NCBI GenBank assembly: GCA_964526225.1
Contig: CAZGLL010000032.1
Coordinates: forward strand, 1-15,758
Reading direction: 5' to 3'
DNA from: DRYM01 sp964526225
GTDB taxonomy: Archaea > Thermoproteota > Thermoprotei_A > EX4484-217-1
DNA length: 15,758 bases
The position numbers were made by a program, and so were the translations under genes. How positions within the stretch are numbered: the first letter of the stretch is position 1; the number at the start of each line of letters is the position of its first letter. A model generated the notes under the pieces. It ran no database searches, had not been told where the DNA came from, and saw only the letters and a list, made by a program, of their open reading frames with translations. Positions 12,098 through 15,758 of this stretch are shown piece after piece.

Positions 12098-12481
12098 ATG
12101 GGTTTCCTGGAGAAAGCAAGAGATGTTCTATGGAGAATAGGAAAATCATTTGCGGTTGATCTAACACCTGAAATAGCGAGAGGAGTTATAGCAGACTATC
12201 TTAGAAAAGCCAGGGTTGAAGACCTAGTAAACTACATTGAATCTAACGAGTCCGTTTTCGAAAAAATATGGGGTAGCCTTAGAGACGATGTTAAAGAGAA
12301 AATAGTTAAGGCTCTATCAAACATTAAAGAAGCCAAAGACATGATAACTGTTAAAACCACATTAGAAGCGCTTGTTGAAGCTGAAAGATACGATTTACTG
12401 GCCGTTTTCGTTAACTCCAAAAAGGCACTTCAATGGCTTAGGAGAGAGGTTGAGCTAGCTAAGAAGACTCTTTGGCCCTAG
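12098..12481 (+). CDS. Helical hypothetical protein, 127 aa
   Basis: The protein is 127 residues, essentially all helical, charged and soluble, with no cysteines. It begins MGFLEKARDVLWRIGKSFAV, an amphipathic start that could lie on a membrane. It is followed by several helices with alternating acidic and basic faces (DDVKEKIVKALSNIKEAKD, then RREVELAKKTLWP). ATG 12098 directly follows the upstream TAA, so it is co-translated with the coiled-coil protein and is a likely partner. Its stop codon lies in the inverted repeat at 12479-12498. Not recognised. Confidence 0.65.
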   Translation: MGFLEKARDVLWRIGKSFAVDLTPEIARGVIADYLRKARVEDLVNYIESNESVFEKIWGSLRDDVKEKIVKALSNIKEAKDMITVKTTLEALVEAERYDLLAVFVNSKKALQWLRREVELAKKTLWP

Positions 12482-12498
12482 AGTATTATACTACTCTA
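12479..12498. promoter_or_regulatory. 7-bp inverted repeat TAGAGTA/TACTCTA
   Basis: TAGAGTA (12479-12485) and TACTCTA (12492-12498) are a perfect inverted repeat around TTATAC. TACTCTA is identical to the half-site at 4877-4883 beside the RHH gene at 4645-4860. It lies just before a TATA-like GCTTAAAAC (12502-12510) for the gene at 12544, so it is a candidate operator. Confidence 0.55.
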
Positions 12499-12543
12499 AA
12501 AGCTTAAAACATCTTTTTTACATTAATTCTATCGGTGAAGAAC

Positions 12544-12900
12544 GTGCCCGTTAAGCTAGTTAAAGTTGGAACATCGGCTGTCGTAGGTTTAGTAGATATT
12601 GGGTTGGAAAAACTAGATGAAATGAAGGGATGGGTTGAGCCATTCAAAAACACACACGACATTTTCAGAGCAGGTGCTTTCGCATTCGGCCTCATCAACG
12701 AACTCATGGGTTTAGGTATTGTTCCAAGCGAAGTTGCCGAATCCATGATGGACGCTAGCTTACCGCTCTTAGAAAAGTCAATATATGGGCTTGTAAAGTC
12801 AGTAACAGGAGCAGGGTACAGGGAGATACGCTTAAGAAAAATAAGGGAGGAAACTAGTAAAGCCCCGCATTTTAGAACCTCAGCGCTTGTAAGCGTTTAG
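12544..12900 (+). CDS. Hypothetical protein with amphipathic/hydrophobic segments, 118 aa
   Basis: GTG 12544 was chosen because GGTGA (12534-12538) lies 5 bases upstream; GTG 12535 is inside that site and would add three residues. The N-terminal part is hydrophobic with glycine (TSAVVGLVDIGLEKLDE), and another hydrophobic helix follows (IFRAGAFAFGLINELMGLG). The C-terminus is basic (REIRLRKIREETSK). A membrane-associated or minor capsid component is possible given the downstream capsid-like genes. Its last 4 bases overlap the end of the antisense RHH gene. Not recognised. Confidence 0.6.
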   Translation: MPVKLVKVGTSAVVGLVDIGLEKLDEMKGWVEPFKNTHDIFRAGAFAFGLINELMGLGIVPSEVAESMMDASLPLLEKSIYGLVKSVTGAGYREIRLRKIREETSKAPHFRTSALVSV

Positions 12901-13076
12901 ATTGCTTCAACAATAGATGGGTAGCCTACTCCAGCGCAGTCCAGTAGTTTTTTCAGTGCTTCACCGTAGGTTAAATCGTTTACTTTAGCATACATGACGA
13001 AGCGAATATAGGTTTCGCGATCACATCTTATAAGTAGAGCTTTTTCCGTTTTCTGCTTTTTCTCCGATATCTTCAT
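12897..13076 (-). CDS. Small ribbon-helix-helix protein, 59 aa, antisense in the structural cluster
   Basis: ATG 13076 opens a 59-residue frame: a lysine-rich start (MKISEKKQKTEK), a strand (KALLIRCDRE), helix A (TYIRFVMYAKVND) and helix B (LTYGEALKKLLDCAGV). This is the RHH layout. An AGGT lies upstream of the start, and the perfect palindrome ATATCTAGATAT (13089-13100) is 13 bases before the ATG, which is where an autoregulated RHH repressor would bind. The gene is convergent with the 12544 gene (4-base overlap) and divergent from the capsid candidate, so it could control capsid expression. Confidence 0.65.
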   Translation of the reverse strand: MKISEKKQKTEKALLIRCDRETYIRFVMYAKVNDLTYGEALKKLLDCAGVGYPSIVEAI

Positions 13077-13150
13077 TTCTTCAACCTGATATCTAGATAT
13101 TTTTCAGAGGGGTTAAATACCTTATGCAACCTAGTTTACCATAGGTGATT
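13077..13150. promoter_or_regulatory. Divergent promoter with perfect 12-bp palindrome upstream of the capsid candidate
   Basis: ATATCTAGATAT (13089-13100) is a perfect palindrome. GGTTAAATACC (13111-13121) is a near-symmetric TATA element usable in both directions. Rightward it predicts a start near 13140, with Shine-Dalgarno AGGTGAT (13143-13149) before ATG 13156. Leftward it would serve the RHH gene, with the palindrome covering its start region. Confidence 0.55.
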
Positions 13151-13155
13151 GATGA

Positions 13156-14193
13156 ATGGGCGTGTTCGATCCAATAGTTGAGCTTAAAGCGGTATGGTCA
13201 GGTGTCTCTCTTAGCGCTGGAGAGGAAACAACCAAGGACGTCTACGAGCTGTCGCCAAACGAGGTTTTAGAGGTTTTCAGAATAGAAATAGTGCCTCCAG
13301 TAGACACTTCGACAGGCACTATTAAGAAATTTAGAGAAGTAGGTTTGCTGATTAATGGTGAAAAATACCCGTACATTCATGCCAACTCAGTAATGTTTCC
13401 ACTGGAGCATCCCAACAACGTTGCTAAAGCCGTTGATCTCGGAGTTCCGATAACCTGGAGTAGGCTTCTCGGCAAAGTACCTGAGCCTTTCGAAACAACA
13501 ACGGTTAAGCTGAAGGAAGGTGACACGTTAGGAGTCTACGCTATCGCTGACGAGTCTATAACGCAGGACTTTGAAGTAAGATTATTGGCTTCAAGAGTGA
13601 GAGGAGCTGATGAACTGGTAAAGCATGCTCCAGCATCTTACACTGTAGGCTTCAGCCTTGACGCTGACGTTTACAGTAAGCCAGCAATACCTGTAACACC
13701 TGAGACGTTTAACGAGCTTCCAGGAGGCGTTGGCCAAAGCAAGCCAGCAATTTACCCGTGGATAACATATGCTAGGAACGCGCAGGCAACAACTGCGAAC
13801 CAATGGTATGCTTTCGACTACCCAACATATGTAAGCTATGAGTGGCAGAAACTACATTGGAACCTTGTAAACAAGACCAGAGCCTACCTTGTAAAGTACC
13901 TTGGTGTTATACCTCACGACAACAGCAAAGCACTTAGACTTTACGTTGAAGGAAGAGAAACAAACCCAGAGTTCATAACAAGGCCTTTGCCAGAGCAGAA
14001 CTTCTTCCCGCCAGCAATGTTCTACGACACAACGGTTAATGCTGGACTTAAACATGCAGGTCCAAAGGAGCTGTTCCCGCACAGGCTATTCCATGGAGTT
14101 AAGGGAGGAATACAAATACTGGACAATGGAACAAGCATTCCAGCGAACGGAGTAGAACTACATGTTTACGGAGTAATATTTATACTTAAATAA
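13156..14193 (+). CDS. Candidate major capsid protein, double jelly-roll-like, 345 aa
   Basis: The protein is 345 residues, strongly beta-rich with few Lys-rich helices and no cysteine. Its two halves look alike. ELSPNEVLEVFRIEIVPP, then GLLINGEKY (31-71) parallels LVNKTRAYLVKYLGVIPHD, then LRLYVEGRE (237-268). TVKLKEGDTLGVYAI, then FEVRLLAS (116-146) parallels ILDNGTSIPANGVELHVYGV (321-340). Two-fold internal similarity in a protein of this length is what a double jelly-roll capsid protein would show; the STIV capsid protein is also 345 residues. Two glycine/proline-rich loops (about 80-112 and 175-215) would be tower or surface loops. It has its own promoter and strong Shine-Dalgarno. Capsid identity is inference from fold pattern and context. 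Confidence 0.6.
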   Translation: MGVFDPIVELKAVWSGVSLSAGEETTKDVYELSPNEVLEVFRIEIVPPVDTSTGTIKKFREVGLLINGEKYPYIHANSVMFPLEHPNNVAKAVDLGVPITWSRLLGKVPEPFETTTVKLKEGDTLGVYAIADESITQDFEVRLLASRVRGADELVKHAPASYTVGFSLDADVYSKPAIPVTPETFNELPGGVGQSKPAIYPWITYARNAQATTANQWYAFDYPTYVSYEWQKLHWNLVNKTRAYLVKYLGVIPHDNSKALRLYVEGRETNPEFITRPLPEQNFFPPAMFYDTTVNAGLKHAGPKELFPHRLFHGVKGGIQILDNGTSIPANGVELHVYGVIFILK

Positions 14194-14207
14194 GGGGTGG
14201 TGGATGA

Positions 14208-14498
14208 ATGCCCATAACGGTTCTCGTCGGAAACATAGCTGCTGCATCAGGTTCCAACATTAGCTTAAAAGGGAAAATACCTGCACCAATAGGCTCAATA
14301 ATTTCAGCAGTTGTTCTCGCCGGACACAGCGTTGACGAAGGTGGAACAGCAACATACGACATCTTAGCTGCAACCTCCGCAACAGCAACCAAAGTAGATG
14401 ACTACACGATAACCCTTAACGTAGACATAACAACCAAGGACCTACTGCAACTAACATACATGCCGAAGACAGAATACGTTAAACCATCATCTGTGTAA
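14208..14498 (+). CDS. Candidate minor structural protein, 96 aa
   Basis: The protein has 96 residues rich in Ala, Thr, Ser, Gly and Val, with alternating hydrophobic strands (MPITVLVGNIAAASGSNISL, then SIISAVVLAG, DYTITLNVDI and LLQLTYMP). A single beta-sandwich is likely. There is no transmembrane helix or cysteine. GGGGTGGTGG lies just upstream of ATG 14208, and the GATGAATG start context matches the capsid candidate. It lies 14 bases after that gene and is very probably on the same transcript, as expected for a minor capsid, vertex or turret component. The identity of the protein is not established. Confidence 0.6.
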   Translation: MPITVLVGNIAAASGSNISLKGKIPAPIGSIISAVVLAGHSVDEGGTATYDILAATSATATKVDDYTITLNVDITTKDLLQLTYMPKTEYVKPSSV

Positions 14499-14541
14499 AG
14501 CGGAAACCAGTAATTAACCCTTAAGCTCAAAAATATTTTTT

Positions 14542-14709
14542 CTAAACCTCGACCTTCATGCTTCTATAGTATTTATTAATCAAGAAGTTAATTACTTCAT
14601 CGTAGCTTCTAACATCTAAATGGAGCTTAAGTATTACAAGCTTCCTCCACGTACTATGCTTTACTTTAATCCATTTCCCCTTCCTGACTGTTTCGTTTTG
14701 TATTTTCAA
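14542..14709 (-). CDS. Small ribbon-helix-helix protein, 55 aa, antisense between structural genes
   Basis: TTG 14709 opens a 55-residue frame with GGGG about 5 bases upstream. The sequence pattern is characteristic of RHH antitoxin/repressor proteins: strand (KWIKVKHST), helix A (TWRKLVILKLHLDVR), and helix B (SYDEVINFLINKYYR), with the hallmark 'T-W-x-x-L ... L-x-x-x-x-x-x-S-Y-D-E-V-I' spacing of the AbrB/VapB-neighbouring archaeal RHH families. No toxin partner is present next to it. Its position, facing away from the promoter of the 307-residue gene, suggests control of that promoter. The start codon is less certain than the body of the gene. Confidence 0.65.
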   Translation of the reverse strand: MKIQNETVRKGKWIKVKHSTWRKLVILKLHLDVRSYDEVINFLINKYYRSMKVEV

Positions 14710-14762
14710 AACAACCCCTATTTTAAATCTCTAAAACGACATTATTTATATTTGGTGGTTTA
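14710..14762. promoter_or_regulatory. Divergent promoter between RHH gene and 14763 gene
   Basis: CCCTATTTTAAATCTC (14717-14732) contains a TATA-like element usable leftward (ATTTAAAATAG) for the RHH gene and rightward for the 14763 gene (start near 14745). GGTGGT (14754-14759) is the Shine-Dalgarno of the latter. A second TATA-like ATTTATATT (14745-14753) is too close to the ATG to be the main promoter. Confidence 0.45.
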
Positions 14763-15686
14763 ATGGCTCAGGTAGATGTTCGTAAAGCTTTAAAATATCC
14801 TCCAGAGGTTTTCATGGGGATTATTGTTAAGGATCTTTCAAGCGGACTAAACGACATAGTATCATATACTGGGCTTGATGTTGCAAAGCTTTTCTATGCT
14901 TTAACAGGGTTCTCAACATCTGTAGCGTCAAATGTTGCATTAGACATTACTAGTGATGGTAGGCCAGGATACGTTACAGTCAGCGATCTTGGAGCGGTTA
15001 GGGGACTAGACTACATGGAGGAGGTTAGGGTTGGATGTTTAAGAGAGCTAATAGTTAGGGCTAGAGCCATATCTGATGTAAGCAACTTTGTGTTCAGATA
15101 TTTGATCAAAGCATCTCCGGCTAAAGCGGTTCATAAGCTTCTTTACGGGGAAACGTTAACTCCTAGGGAAAGAGAGCTTGGAGAAAAACTAGGTATAGCA
15201 GAATCTATTAGAGCATATCCTGTTGAGGTTTGGAACCCGTACAAGGGTGTTTTAGACATAAAGTACCAGTCCATGTCGGTTTCTGCGTCAGCTACGATTT
15301 TAAGGGTTACGCCGAAGTCAGGGTGGAAAGCGGTTCTCCTTGGAATATCGGGTGAGAGGCCGGCGTCGCCGAACGCGTTTAAAATATCTGTTTCAAGAGA
15401 CGGATTAGAAGACATTATGGAGCTTGACGCGTATGGTTTACCAACATACGCTACGTGGTGGGGTTCTCCAGCGTGGAACACTTTAAGAGTAGTGGCCATA
15501 GATGAGCTGCTAATAGAAGCAGAAGTTACTAGTGGAGGACCGTACAAGGTAAGAATAGTTTACGGACTAGCCCCCGTGACGGTTGCTGAGAAAATAGCTT
15601 GGGGACTAGACCTAACAGCGGAAGACAGGAGAATAGCAGATAAGCTCAACCTTTACGACATGGTTGAAGCAGGAATCCTACCGTAA
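14763..15686 (+). CDS. Candidate structural protein with internal duplication, 307 aa
   Basis: Two regions of the protein resemble each other. SPAKAVHKLLYGETLTPRER (118-137) followed by ELGEKLGI matches APVTVAEKIAWGLDLTAEDR (270-289) followed by RIADKLNL. Similarity extends upstream: EVRVGCLRELIVRARA against LRVVAIDELLIEAEV. The second half is beta-rich (SASATILRVTPKSGWKAVLL, then NAFKISVSRDGL and PYKVRIVYG), in the style of virion jelly-roll proteins; the first half is more mixed. Each unit ends in a short two-helix LT-x-x-(E/D)R motif. It lies next to the capsid candidate and behind its own promoter, so a virion role (penton, vertex or spike) is likely. I do not recognise a described family. 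Confidence 0.6.
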   Translation: MAQVDVRKALKYPPEVFMGIIVKDLSSGLNDIVSYTGLDVAKLFYALTGFSTSVASNVALDITSDGRPGYVTVSDLGAVRGLDYMEEVRVGCLRELIVRARAISDVSNFVFRYLIKASPAKAVHKLLYGETLTPRERELGEKLGIAESIRAYPVEVWNPYKGVLDIKYQSMSVSASATILRVTPKSGWKAVLLGISGERPASPNAFKISVSRDGLEDIMELDAYGLPTYATWWGSPAWNTLRVVAIDELLIEAEVTSGGPYKVRIVYGLAPVTVAEKIAWGLDLTAEDRRIADKLNLYDMVEAGILP

Positions 15687-15699
15687 AAGGTGATGAACT

Positions 15700-15758
15700 G
15701 TGAGCGTGAAACTACCTGAGAACATTAGGAAGCAAATAGAGGAAGCAATTAAGCAGGG
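15700..15758 (+). CDS. Partial gene running off the window
   Basis: GTG 15700 (residues (M)SVKLPENIRKQIEEAIKQ) is preceded by AAAGGTGATG (15687-15696), a strong Shine-Dalgarno about 5 bases upstream, and the frame is open to the end of the window. Only 19 residues are visible, a charged amphipathic helix, so no function can be given. It lies 13 bases after the 307-residue gene and probably shares its transcript. Confidence 0.6.
   Translation, partial: MSVKLPENIRKQIEEAIKQ

Noticed and set aside
1..15758. tRNA, rRNA, integrase, insertion sequence or attachment site
   Set aside because: No cloverleaf-like segment, transposase motif or terminal inverted repeat with flanking duplication was found by reading; integration cannot be argued from this window.

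Overview
This window looks like part of the genome of a thermophilic archaeal virus, or a closely related integrated or plasmid-like element. I see no cellular housekeeping gene, rRNA or tRNA. The evidence for an archaeal element is: Shine-Dalgarno sites of the GGTGAT/GAGGTGAT type; AT-rich TATA promoters with purine-rich upstream elements; extreme gene packing with ATGA and TAATG overlaps; frequent AGG/AGA (Arg) and ATA (Ile) codons; many tiny ribbon-helix-helix (RHH) regulators; a C2H2 zinc finger; and numerous small proteins with CxxC metal sites. I cannot assign a host genus. The window is cut at both ends: the first and last genes are partial.

Layout. (1) 1-1014, rightward: a partial small protein, a two-helix membrane peptide and a short family-2 glycosyltransferase. 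(2) 1011-2033, leftward: a probable HhH-GPD DNA glycosylase and a small hypothetical. (3) 2046-2133: AT-rich divergent promoter. (4) 2134-4174, rightward: a 43-residue RHH protein, then three overlapping hypotheticals (two with CxxC pairs) and a 61-residue basic protein. (5) 4158-4860, leftward: an RHH regulator and a 156-residue hypothetical. (6) 4940-5414, rightward: two tandem paralogues of 76 residues each. (7) 5454-9720, leftward: a nine-gene, mostly overlapping operon. It begins with a HExxH metalloprotease-like membrane protein, two Ig-like/beta-sandwich membrane-anchored proteins and a second HExxH protein, followed by five unrecognised, mostly cysteine-bearing proteins. (8) 9721-10634: the regulatory hub of the window. 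It holds a 14-bp palindrome, a 22-bp-period repeat array, a small basic protein gene, and a 200-bp field of nested inverted repeats around a TATA box. (9) 10635-15758, rightward: a C2H2-RHH fusion, a coiled-coil/zinc-ribbon protein, two helical proteins, a 345-residue candidate major capsid protein, a 96-residue candidate minor structural protein, a 307-residue protein with an internal duplication, and a partial gene. Two tiny RHH genes (12897-13076 and 14542-14709) lie antisense in the gaps of this cluster.

How it may work together (inference). The right arm is probably the virion module. Its capsid candidate shows two-fold internal similarity suggestive of a double jelly-roll protein, as in STIV-like viruses. 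The leftward 5.4-9.7 kb operon, with membrane-anchored beta-sandwich proteins and two zincin-like proteins, could serve the virion surface, entry or egress. At least five RHH domains and a matching set of short palindromes (TAGAG/CTCTA, TGTAGA/TCTACA and AGATAT/ATATCT words) suggest a dense regulatory network. The 9.75-10.63 kb region is the best candidate for a replication origin or master switch. No packaging ATPase, polymerase, integrase or helicase was recognised here; if present they lie outside the window.
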